12,719 nt of DNA, taken from contig JAUVAM010000029.1 in the NCBI GenBank assembly GCA_030591745.1, positions 1-12,719 of the forward strand. Reading direction: 5' to 3'. Both the position numbers and the translations under genes were made by a program. This document shows positions 1 through 6,644 of this stretch, one piece after another. Position 1 is the first letter of the stretch, and each line of letters begins with the position of its first letter. Source of the DNA: Deltaproteobacteria bacterium. Its GTDB lineage: Bacteria > Myxococcota > B64-G9. The notes under the pieces are model-generated. The model made no database searches. It was not told the DNA's origin and saw only the letters and a list, made by a program, of their open reading frames with translations.

Positions 1-651
1 GGCCTGGAAAGTACCAGAAAAGAATGCCTGGAAGAGGTCAACAAGGGCCAACTATATCGAGACGACGCGGTTGAGCGCATCAAGCTTCTTTCAAGCTACG
101 GCATACTGCCCTTCCTCGGAATGATCGTGGGCTTCGACCACGACGATGAAGAAACCTTCAGTGAAATCGAGGGCTTCTTGTCCGAGACGGGCAGCCCCAT
201 CGCTTCATTGAGCGTACTGAACGCCCCCACCGGCACCCCTTTATACAGCCGCCTTGATGAACAGGGCAGAATCGACGCCAACTTCGCCGGCTTCTGGCAT
301 TTTTCCACCAACATAAAGCCCCTGCAATGGACCTTGGATGAATTGCTCAGAAAACACCGTAGCCTTTTCAGGCGACTCTATGAACCCGAACGCTTCGAAC
401 AACGCACCCTTAGCTGGCTTTCAAATGTTCGATATTTTTCGACTCTCTACACTAAAAAACGACGGACCGGGTCCAACCTGAAAAAAATAGCCCGGATCCT
501 CTATCACTATTCCTTCCGGGTGCCCCCGCCTGTGCGAACTCAGTTTTTCAGGGTTCTGAAAAAAACTTGGGACATGGATCCCCGCTTGATTCGCAAGGCG
601 ATTACGATCATGACCCAATACTGCCATTACTATGATTTTTCTCGAAGCTGA
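1..651 (+). CDS. C-terminal part of a B12-binding-type radical SAM protein (DUF4070 family), 5' end outside window
   Basis: The frame is open from the first base and runs 216 codons to the TGA at 649-651, so the N-terminus, where a cobalamin-binding domain and the CxxxCxxC cluster site would lie, is missing. The visible part starts with GLEST, followed by a helix rich in charge (EEVNKGQ), then FLGMIVGFDHDDEETF and a NAPTGTPLYSRL block. That order (G-I/L-E-S strand, I-V-G-F-D-x-D, A-P-x-G-T-P-L-Y) is characteristic of the last strands of the radical-SAM barrel plus the DUF4070 tail in cobalamin-type radical-SAM proteins such as the HpnR/HpnJ relatives. The substrate cannot be deduced. The last ~100 residues are basic and aromatic-rich. 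The AMP ligase begins 9 bases after the stop, so the two are probably co-transcribed. Family assignment is fairly sure; function and any tie to the lipid cluster are inference. Confidence 0.8.
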   Translation, partial: GLESTRKECLEEVNKGQLYRDDAVERIKLLSSYGILPFLGMIVGFDHDDEETFSEIEGFLSETGSPIASLSVLNAPTGTPLYSRLDEQGRIDANFAGFWHFSTNIKPLQWTLDELLRKHRSLFRRLYEPERFEQRTLSWLSNVRYFSTLYTKKRRTGSNLKKIARILYHYSFRVPPPVRTQFFRVLKKTWDMDPRLIRKAITIMTQYCHYYDFSRS

Positions 652-660
652 ACCAAAGCC

Positions 661-1980
661 ATGAATTCCTCCTTTTTCATGCACGACGGGCCGAAGCACC
701 CGCTGGCCGAACTTCGGCAAGGACAGGTCTGGGGCTTGGCCCATCGGCTCATGGAGGAGCTGGCCGGCAAAACGCGGGTTCTTTTGCTCAGTGAGCAGCG
801 GGATCTTGTGGCGGCCGCTTGTTTGGCTGCTTTGGCGGGTGATTTTGAGCTGGTCTTGCCGCATGGCTTGAGTCGGGCGGCCCTGGATCAGTTGCCTGAA
901 GATCTGCTCTGCGACTGCGCCCTGTCAGGGGATGAGGATACGCCCCTCGACTTGCCCTTGATTCGACTGGAGCCACGAAAAGCCAAGGAGGCCGCGAGAC
1001 CGCCTGTCATTGAAGACGATCTGCGCCTGGCCGTGACCTTGTTCACGGGCGGCTCCACGGCCCGTCCGCGGGCCTGGCCCAAAAACGCCCAGCTTCTTCT
1101 CGGCGAGGCTCGCTTTCTGGCTGAACATTTTGGCATTGGCGCCACGGACCATCTGGTCTCCTGCGTTGGGCCCATGCATATCTATGGCCTGCTCTTCGGT
1201 GTGCTGGTGCCCTTGTTGAGCGGAGCGAAAGTCGAACCCAAGACGGCCTTGTTGCCCGCCGAGGTCCTTGCCGCCTGTCCGCCGGGCAACTTGTTGGTGG
1301 CCGCACCACCTCATTTCAGGGCGCTGGTTCGCAGCCAAACCCGGCTTGCCGGCCTGCGCCTGGCCATCTCCTCGGCGGGTATGTTGCCAAAAGAGGATTC
1401 CGCGGGATTCACGGCTTTGACGAACACGCCGGTCTGCGAACTGTACGGCTCCACCGAAACCGGCGGCCTGGCCACCCGCTGGCGGGATCGAAAAGAGCGT
1501 GACTGGACGCCGCTTCCCGCCGCCGACCTGCAGCTGGAAGGCGAGCGCTTGGCCGCCGACTCACCTTTTCTGAGCCCGACGCTTGCTCGAAACGCTGCGG
1601 GATTTTTCGTCACCGGCGACAGGGCCCGCTGGACCGAGGGTGGGCGCTTCGCCCTTTTGGGGCGTGCCGACGGCGTGGTCAAGGTCGGCGGCAAGCGCGT
1701 GGACCTGGTGGAACTGGAGCGCGTTCTCTTGGCCATCCCGGGCATCGATGATTGCTGGGTGCTTTCACGGCCCAGCAGAGACGCCCGTGAAAACCAAATC
1801 GTGGCCGTGATAAGCGGCTCAAATCCGCCCGGACGAGATCAAGTCCGAAAAATCCTGGGCCATCGTTTTGAGCCGATGGCCCTACCCCGACGATTCCTGT
1901 ATATTGAACACATGCCGGTAAACGCCGCGGGAAAACGGGATCGTCAGGCCATCGAGGATCTCCTGCGCGAACAAGCCTGA
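661..1980 (+). CDS. AMP-dependent acyl ligase / acyl-CoA (or acyl-ACP) synthetase family protein
   Basis: This 439-residue protein belongs to the ANL adenylating superfamily, which activates a carboxylic acid as acyl-AMP and transfers it to CoA or a carrier-protein thiol. Visible core motifs: an A3 phosphate loop TGGSTARP (129-136), A5 YGSTETGG (262-269), A7 TGD (318-320), the hinge region with RADGVVKVGGKRVDLVELE (335-353), and A10 with the adenylation lysine in NAAGKRDR (K425). The N-terminal subdomain is short, since family members are usually 500-550 residues. The A3 loop is divergent (G-G-S-T-A rather than S-G-S/T-T-G), but the catalytic lysine is present. The YGSTETGG form and the short length resemble the ligases of aryl-polyene and other type II lipid clusters. 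The likely role is starter or free acyl-chain activation for the assembly line on the other strand. Substrate unknown. No clear ribosome binding site precedes 661; Met7 (679) is an alternative start. Confidence 0.85.
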   Translation: MNSSFFMHDGPKHPLAELRQGQVWGLAHRLMEELAGKTRVLLLSEQRDLVAAACLAALAGDFELVLPHGLSRAALDQLPEDLLCDCALSGDEDTPLDLPLIRLEPRKAKEAARPPVIEDDLRLAVTLFTGGSTARPRAWPKNAQLLLGEARFLAEHFGIGATDHLVSCVGPMHIYGLLFGVLVPLLSGAKVEPKTALLPAEVLAACPPGNLLVAAPPHFRALVRSQTRLAGLRLAISSAGMLPKEDSAGFTALTNTPVCELYGSTETGGLATRWRDRKERDWTPLPAADLQLEGERLAADSPFLSPTLARNAAGFFVTGDRARWTEGGRFALLGRADGVVKVGGKRVDLVELERVLLAIPGIDDCWVLSRPSRDARENQIVAVISGSNPPGRDQVRKILGHRFEPMALPRRFLYIEHMPVNAAGKRDRQAIEDLLREQA

Positions 1981-1982
1981 GC

Positions 1983-1988
1983 AAGGAG
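1983..1988 (+). promoter_or_regulatory. Ribosome binding site of the thioredoxin-like gene
   Basis: A perfect AAGGAG lies in the 15-base gap between the ligase stop and the next ATG, 7 bases before that ATG. It fixes the start at 1996. Confidence 0.8.
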
Positions 1989-1995
1989 CGTCACC

Positions 1996-2397
1996 ATGGC
2001 CGTGATCGATCTGAGCCCTGACATTTTAGAGAGCACCCTGCTGGAAAACGACTACGTGCTCATCGATTTTTCGTCGCCCAGCAGTGGACTCAGCCAAAGC
2101 TTTAAGCCGGTCTTTGAGAAAACCTCCGATGCACATCCGGAGATCTGCTTTTCCAGATGCAACACCGACGAGCAGGGCGAGCTGACCCAAGCCTTCGGCA
2201 TTCAAAACATTCCCACCCTGATTGTCTTCCGCGAGCAAGTCCTCATTCTCTCCCAGGAGGCTGCCCTGTCGGAAGCCGCCCTGGAAACACTCATCAACAA
2301 AATCAAGTCACTGGACATGGACGAAGTCCGGGCGCGAGTGGCCGAACAAGAAAAGAAATTGGCCCAATCCGTAGCCCCCAAAGAATCCGACACCTGA
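1996..2397 (+). CDS. Thioredoxin-fold protein without the CxxC active site
   Basis: The 133-residue protein aligns by eye with thioredoxin over residues 1-105: strand VLIDF (21-25), active-site loop, F-x-P-V-F-E helix (36-41), then FGIQNIPTLIVF (67-78) with the conserved cis-proline P73. The normal W-C-G-P-C loop reads S-S-G-L-S (29-33), so both redox cysteines are serine. The two remaining cysteines, C51 and C55, lie elsewhere. It cannot act as a conventional disulfide reductase; an adaptor, chaperone or carrier-docking role is possible but unproven. The C-terminal ~28 residues are charged and probably helical. It is the last gene of the plus-strand trio, 15 bases after the ligase, with its own strong AAGGAG, and ends 8 bases before the stop of the convergent minus-strand operon. 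The fold is confident; function is unknown. Confidence 0.8.
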   Translation: MAVIDLSPDILESTLLENDYVLIDFSSPSSGLSQSFKPVFEKTSDAHPEICFSRCNTDEQGELTQAFGIQNIPTLIVFREQVLILSQEAALSEAALETLINKIKSLDMDEVRARVAEQEKKLAQSVAPKESDT

Positions 2398-2405
2398 AAA
2401 AACGC

Positions 2406-3392
2406 CTACTTCCGTCTCATCACCCAGCGATCTCCACCGCGACCGATCTGCAGATCTTCATCCAAAGAGTCGATCAAAAAAGCGGGCGCCGGGAGATCCC
2501 ATTGGACTCCCTCGAAAACCCAGGGGAAAGCCTGCTCCGGTGCCCCCGGGCCGCAAACGACCACGCAGTCCAAACCCGCATCTTCCTCACCCACTTCGAT
2601 CCATAGCTGCAAGGGCTTTTGCATTCTGGCCACCTGCTCCTCCAGCCGTCGCCATAACAGAAAAAGACAGATCAAGCTGCCCTGGCGAAAACGCTCGGAT
2701 CGGTTCCCAAGCCCCTGCTTGTCTACCGGCACGCGCAACATGTACAAGCTGGCGTCGTCGGCCAGGCGATAGTTCGAAACAAAATCCCGCTGCCGCTCAC
2801 GATAATGGGCCTCATCCTGCCCCACCAATGGATTCAAGTACGCGTGAATCTGCATGGCCCAGAATGCCCCGGGACGCAAGGCGCTGGGATCCATGGCGCG
2901 AATTTTCCGCTCCAGCGCCCCAACCTGCTCCGGCGGCACACAGTCAGGATGTTCACAAGCCAAGTGCATTTCCTGGCAGGCCAAACAGCAACAAGCCATT
3001 GCCTGAACGCCGGCATTGACCCAAATGGGCTCGAAATCACGCCCCGGATCAAAGGCCACAACCGCAGGCTCAGTCTCCGGCAAACAAATGGGCCTCTCTT
3101 CGGAATCGATTCCCAAAACCCGACGCTTCGCTAGTGATTTTGGTACCTTGCGATCTTCAAGCCAGGACCATGAGCCCAATTCCGGCAGCCAGCGCCCATC
3201 GAAATCACCGAAAACCAAAAATGGAGGCGCAAAACGCGGCAATCCCTGCTCCGTAAGCCAAGCACGCTCAGCGCCCTCGATCGCCAAACCCTGAAGCGCC
3301 CCGGGCGGCATGCGCTGCAGCTCCAGACCCAACTTAGCGGCATGGCGCCGGTAGGCCTCGCCCTTCATCAATTCGCTAATTTCAGCACACAT
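2406..3392 (-). CDS. Unrecognised protein with possible SUKH/SMI1-KNR4-like N-terminal domain
   Basis: This 328-residue protein has no signal peptide or clear membrane segment. Residues ~50-145 (LPRFAPPFLVF; VLGIDSEERPICL; VVAFDPGRDFEPIWVNAG; then a helix) follow the strand order seen in SUKH-4-type domains, where 'G-x-D ... I-C-L ... G-x-V ... F-x-N-S/A-x' precedes a helix. This is a pattern match by eye and may be wrong. The helix carries an odd cysteine run CCCLAC (134-139), with C146 and C151 following. Residues ~190-328 are a second, unassigned domain with a WIEVGEED segment. It is the last gene of the minus-strand operon. Its start overlaps the end of the dehydratase-PPTase gene by 25 bases: the ATG at 3392 is preceded by GGGGAG at a 6-base spacing. 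Met9 (3368) forms a TGATG overlap with the upstream stop but has no ribosome binding site, so 3392 is preferred. Confidence 0.7.
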   Translation of the reverse strand: MCAEISELMKGEAYRRHAAKLGLELQRMPPGALQGLAIEGAERAWLTEQGLPRFAPPFLVFGDFDGRWLPELGSWSWLEDRKVPKSLAKRRVLGIDSEERPICLPETEPAVVAFDPGRDFEPIWVNAGVQAMACCCLACQEMHLACEHPDCVPPEQVGALERKIRAMDPSALRPGAFWAMQIHAYLNPLVGQDEAHYRERQRDFVSNYRLADDASLYMLRVPVDKQGLGNRSERFRQGSLICLFLLWRRLEEQVARMQKPLQLWIEVGEEDAGLDCVVVCGPGAPEQAFPWVFEGVQWDLPAPAFLIDSLDEDLQIGRGGDRWVMRRK

Positions 3393-4864
3393 AAAGTACT
3401 CCCCTCGAGCTCGAGACAGGGTGCCCTCACCTCGCGTCCGTCCAGGCGAAGATCCACCCCATCCAGGTCCGTCCCCACAATACGTGCCCGGCCAAACACC
3501 GCGGCCAAGCTATCTAAATCCAGGGCCTTGGCCGCGGCCTCCTTGGCGCACCAGGCGCGCAACCAAGCGCCATCGCCATCCTGATCAGAGGCCTCCAACA
3601 AGGCTCGCTCTTCTTCGTCCAGCCAAAGCCGGGCCGTTCGCTTTGCCGACTCGGCCTTTCGCTCAAGATCCACGCCCACCGGTCCATCAGCGCCAACAGC
3701 CACTGCAAACCGGTCGTCGTGAGCCGCGGCGACATGTTGAAGACCAGGACAAACCGGCCGAAGGCCATCACCTGCCACGGTCTCCAATCTACTCGGTCGA
3801 CCCCGCACCCCATGGAGGCGCGCCAACGCCTTCAAGGCCAGGCGAGCTCCCACAAAACTGCGGCTCCGCTTGCTGCCCATCGAGCTCAAACGGCTTCGCT
3901 CGGAATCGGTCAAAGCCAAATTCTCCACATAGGGTGCCACGGCATCCAGGGGCAAAAACACGGCCCGCAAGTCGGCGGCCTGAAAAAAGCGATTGAGTTT
4001 TTCCTGTCCATGCCTGCCCATCCGCACCCACTCAGGAACCGCCACCTTGCCCGAAAAAAGATCCTGCATCATCAATGCGGAAACCGTCTCGCAGGTTCGA
4101 CCCAAATCGTCCAACAAGCACAAATCAAAACGGTGGCCTTCGGCCCCCTGCCCCTTGGGCCAAATTCGACAAAATACCTTCTGGCCCGAAGCGATGGGTC
4201 TGAGCACCCGACGCCCGGCAAAACCCACGGGAAAAGTCAGCACGCCGTGCACGTGCTGCACCCAAACACAGGCCAAATGAAAGGCTGCATCCAGGGCAAA
4301 GGGCGAACCCAATGGCTCCATGGGCGCGGAAAATTCGGGCGTCCGGATGGCGGAAAAAGCCCCCGCCGGAGACAGGTGAATCTCACCAGTCAAATTGTGG
4401 AAGGCAGGCCCAAAGGGAACCAGGTCGGCATAGGCACGTGCCGCATCCAGGCGCAAACCGGCTCCAGGCAGGCCGCAGGCATCCAGAGCGTCGAGGTCCT
4501 CTTCCGCGCCCATCGCTCCCGGCATCTCCCCAAACTGGACCCGCATGTGCTCCATCATACGAGAAAGGCCGCTGCGACCCGCGGGCCTGCGACTCATCAA
4601 CTTGGCCACACAACCCTCCGCCCGATCTTCCAGCTCAATCTGGACATGCGCCGGCTGCGCGGTGGGCAAAAAGCGTATAAATTTGGCATGGCTACAGACA
4701 CTTGTGTCCACACCAGGAGAGGCGCCCAGGCAGGCCGCCGCCAAAACCTGCAGGGCCTCGGTTGCGGGCAACACGCTTTGCGCGCCTTCGCCCAGGTCGG
4801 GCAAACGGTGGTCCGCCAGGTACGCTGGCCTGTCGATCTCCAGCTCCTGGCGAGTAGAGGTCAT
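3368..4864 (-). CDS. Bifunctional PKS-type dehydratase (double hotdog) - 4'-phosphopantetheinyl transferase fusion
   Basis: The 498-residue protein has two parts. Residues ~1-270 resemble a PKS dehydratase double hotdog: a first fold with ADHRLPD (H19) and VLPA (31-34), then FGPAFHNL (151-158) and a second fold with SPFALDAAFH (187-196), where D192 and H196 fit the D-x-x-x-Q/H catalytic site. The spacing from H19 to P33 is longer than the usual H-x3-G-x4-P. Residues ~310-480 are an Sfp-type phosphopantetheinyl transferase: GARLALKAL (339-347), a strand with AHDDRFAVAV (381-390), PVGVDLE (395-401, metal ligand D399) and WCAKEAAAKA (438-447; E442, K446). The enzyme would transfer the phosphopantetheine arm of CoA to ACP1 and ACP2, and dehydrate 3-hydroxyacyl chains. 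A dehydratase-PPTase order is also found at the C-terminus of enediyne PKSs; here it stands alone. It overlaps the thioesterase gene by ATGA. PPTase part very likely; dehydratase activity less sure. Confidence 0.85.
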   Translation of the reverse strand: MTSTRQELEIDRPAYLADHRLPDLGEGAQSVLPATEALQVLAAACLGASPGVDTSVCSHAKFIRFLPTAQPAHVQIELEDRAEGCVAKLMSRRPAGRSGLSRMMEHMRVQFGEMPGAMGAEEDLDALDACGLPGAGLRLDAARAYADLVPFGPAFHNLTGEIHLSPAGAFSAIRTPEFSAPMEPLGSPFALDAAFHLACVWVQHVHGVLTFPVGFAGRRVLRPIASGQKVFCRIWPKGQGAEGHRFDLCLLDDLGRTCETVSALMMQDLFSGKVAVPEWVRMGRHGQEKLNRFFQAADLRAVFLPLDAVAPYVENLALTDSERSRLSSMGSKRSRSFVGARLALKALARLHGVRGRPSRLETVAGDGLRPVCPGLQHVAAAHDDRFAVAVGADGPVGVDLERKAESAKRTARLWLDEEERALLEASDQDGDGAWLRAWCAKEAAAKALDLDSLAAVFGRARIVGTDLDGVDLRLDGREVRAPCLELEGSTLCVLKLAN

Positions 4865-5340
4865 TTCGGAAAATCTACCCAGGTCTTGACCGTGATGGGA
4901 TCCACGGCGACGGGCCTGCCCTTGCTGTTCAAGGCGCAGTGCTGGGTGTAGCCCTGGGCCACCAATGCGCCCGACTCGGCATGGGTGATGACATAGTCAA
5001 AACGAATGCGCACGCGCCCCAATTCACCGGGACGGGTGTGAACCCAGAAAGGATCGTCATAGCGCAAAGGCGCGAAAAACCGCAGCCTCAAGTCAATGAT
5101 GGGATAAACAAAGCCATCGTCCTCTACCTGGGCATAAGGAAAAGCCACCTCGCGCATCAAGGAAGCCCGACCGAACTCGAAATACCGAAGGTAATTGGCG
5201 TGATAGACCACGTCCGATCGATCCGTGTCCGCATAGAGTACCCGGCTCTGGGCTCGATGGTAGACCAGGTCAGCTTCCAGATCCCGCACATAGGAATCGC
5301 TACCCTTCAGCAATTCTGGCGAAAAGGGAGCGGGTCGCAT
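4861..5340 (-). CDS. Acyl thioesterase, YbgC / 4-hydroxybenzoyl-CoA thioesterase (4HBT) hotdog family
   Basis: A 159-residue single-hotdog protein. The signature is YADTDRSDVVYHANYLRYFE (residues 36-55); D40 aligns with the catalytic aspartate of 4HBT/YbgC enzymes, and VVYHANYL is nearly identical to the YbgC consensus. The family normally has A/G-G after that aspartate; here S42-D43 replaces it. The N-terminus carries ~28 extra residues before the first strand. The family hydrolyses acyl-CoA or acyl-ACP thioesters, so this protein could release or proofread the product of the assembly line. Equivalent thioesterases occur in aryl-polyene clusters. The ATG lies 2 bases downstream of the KS1 stop, with a GGGGTGGA ribosome-binding stretch inside the KS1 end, and its TGA overlaps the next ATG by 4 bases, indicating translational coupling in the operon. 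Family sure, substrate unknown. Confidence 0.88.
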   Translation of the reverse strand: MRPAPFSPELLKGSDSYVRDLEADLVYHRAQSRVLYADTDRSDVVYHANYLRYFEFGRASLMREVAFPYAQVEDDGFVYPIIDLRLRFFAPLRYDDPFWVHTRPGELGRVRIRFDYVITHAESGALVAQGYTQHCALNSKGRPVAVDPITVKTWVDFPK

Positions 5341-5342
5341 TT

Positions 5343-6611
5343 TTAATCCACCCCGCGAAAAATAATACAGCAGTTGGTGCCACCGAAACCGAAGGCGTTG
5401 GACATGGCCAATTCGACCGGCATGCGGCGGACTTCGTTGGGCACCACGTCCAGGTCGGCCATCTCTGGATCCGGCACATGGTTGACCGTGGGCAGGACCA
5501 AGCCTTGTCGCATGCCCTCAATGGTCAAGGCCGCCTCAATGGCCGCGCAGGCCCCCAAGGTGTGACCGAGCTGGGATTTGTTGGAGGAAACCGGGATCTT
5601 GGATAAACCCGAGCCGAAGACTTCCCTCAGGCAGGCCAACTCGACCGAGTCGCCCCGGGGTGTCGATGTCCCATGGGCGTTGATGTAGTCCAGGTCGCTG
5701 GGTGCCACATCGGCGTCGCTTAATGCATCCCGCATGGCCCGCTGAATGGTAACCGGGTTGGGCTTCGTAAAATGGAAGGCGTCCGAGGTCCAACCCACGC
5801 CCAGAACTTCCGCCCTGGGCGTGATGCCGTGGTCTTTCATCACGTCTTCCGCGGCCAAAAGCACCACGCCCGCGCCTTCGCTCAAAACAAAACCACGCCG
5901 ATCGGCTGAAAAGGGCCGGGATGCCTGGCTGGGATCCGCATAGGCCCTGTCGCCCTCCTTGACCTTGATGGTGGCGCCCATGTTGGCAAAACCGTAGATG
6001 ATTTCGGGCAGCAAAGAAGCATCCACACCCCCTGCCAACACGAAATCTTGATCCCCGTCCCGAATGAGCCTGGCACCCAGGCCGATGGCATGGTTGCCCG
6101 AAGCGCAGGCCCCCTGCGGGGACATGCTCAGGCCCTGAAAACCCAGCAACATGCCGGCCTTGCCGGCGGGCAAATTGCCGCAAAGATTGGGCAAAAGATA
6201 GGGGCTTATCCGATTGGGGCCTGATTCCGCCAAGACCCGGACAGCCTGGCGATAAGCATCGTGGCCATTTAGGGCCGAGCCCACCAAGCCCGCGGTTCGC
6301 CGAGCCACCTCCGGGGTCATCTCCAGACCCGCGTCGGCTAGTGCATCCTGACATACCGACATGGTCAACAAAATGAACCGGGCGCTCCAGTTATAAAGCT
6401 CTTTCTCGGTAACGAAGTCCAAAGAAGACGGATCCCAGTCCGGAATCTCGCCCACCACGTCACAAGGCGTGTCGATGTCGAATCGGGTCAGGCGTCGAAA
6501 ACCGGCCTTCCCCGCCACGGCATGTTCCCAGGTAGTCTGAAAATGCATACCCAATGGGGTGGCCGCGCCATAGCCTATGACAAATACTCTTCGATTTAAG
6601 GGTGCGCGCAT
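5343..6611 (-). CDS. Beta-ketoacyl-ACP synthase, FabF/KAS-II type (KS1)
   Basis: This 422-residue protein has the full length of a FabF-type condensing enzyme. It opens with RRVFVIGYGAATPLG and carries a complete triad: C169 in GACASG, H313 in NAHGTST, H350 in NKSQLGH, with the supporting K345. The C-terminus has the usual NAFGFGGTN loop (405-413). It would perform decarboxylative Claisen condensation between an acyl primer and malonyl-ACP. The residue two before the nucleophile is glycine (G-A-C) rather than the more common T-A-C. Since the cysteine is intact, it is not a chain-length factor. It follows KS2 after 33 bases with AAGG six bases before the ATG, and is 2 bases from the thioesterase. 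KS1 and KS2 are clearly divergent paralogues and probably have different chain specificity. Confidence 0.95.
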   Translation of the reverse strand: MRAPLNRRVFVIGYGAATPLGMHFQTTWEHAVAGKAGFRRLTRFDIDTPCDVVGEIPDWDPSSLDFVTEKELYNWSARFILLTMSVCQDALADAGLEMTPEVARRTAGLVGSALNGHDAYRQAVRVLAESGPNRISPYLLPNLCGNLPAGKAGMLLGFQGLSMSPQGACASGNHAIGLGARLIRDGDQDFVLAGGVDASLLPEIIYGFANMGATIKVKEGDRAYADPSQASRPFSADRRGFVLSEGAGVVLLAAEDVMKDHGITPRAEVLGVGWTSDAFHFTKPNPVTIQRAMRDALSDADVAPSDLDYINAHGTSTPRGDSVELACLREVFGSGLSKIPVSSNKSQLGHTLGACAAIEAALTIEGMRQGLVLPTVNHVPDPEMADLDVVPNEVRRMPVELAMSNAFGFGGTNCCIIFRGVD

Positions 6612-6644
6612 GTTGTACCTTGTCCGGCCCTACAAACACCCACA

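Noticed and set aside
2390..2415. Intrinsic terminator between the convergent stops
   Set aside because: A run of six A (T on the minus strand) is present at 2397-2402, but no stable inverted repeat precedes it on either strand.
3719..4951. Long 410-codon plus-strand open frame opposite the DH-PPTase and thioesterase genes
   Set aside because: It is antisense to two proteins with clear family motifs, its translation has no recognisable fold, and it is rich in Gln/His/Arg as expected of a shadow frame in GC-rich DNA.
5343..6611. KS1 as an inactive chain-length factor
   Set aside because: The nucleophilic cysteine C169 and both histidines are present.
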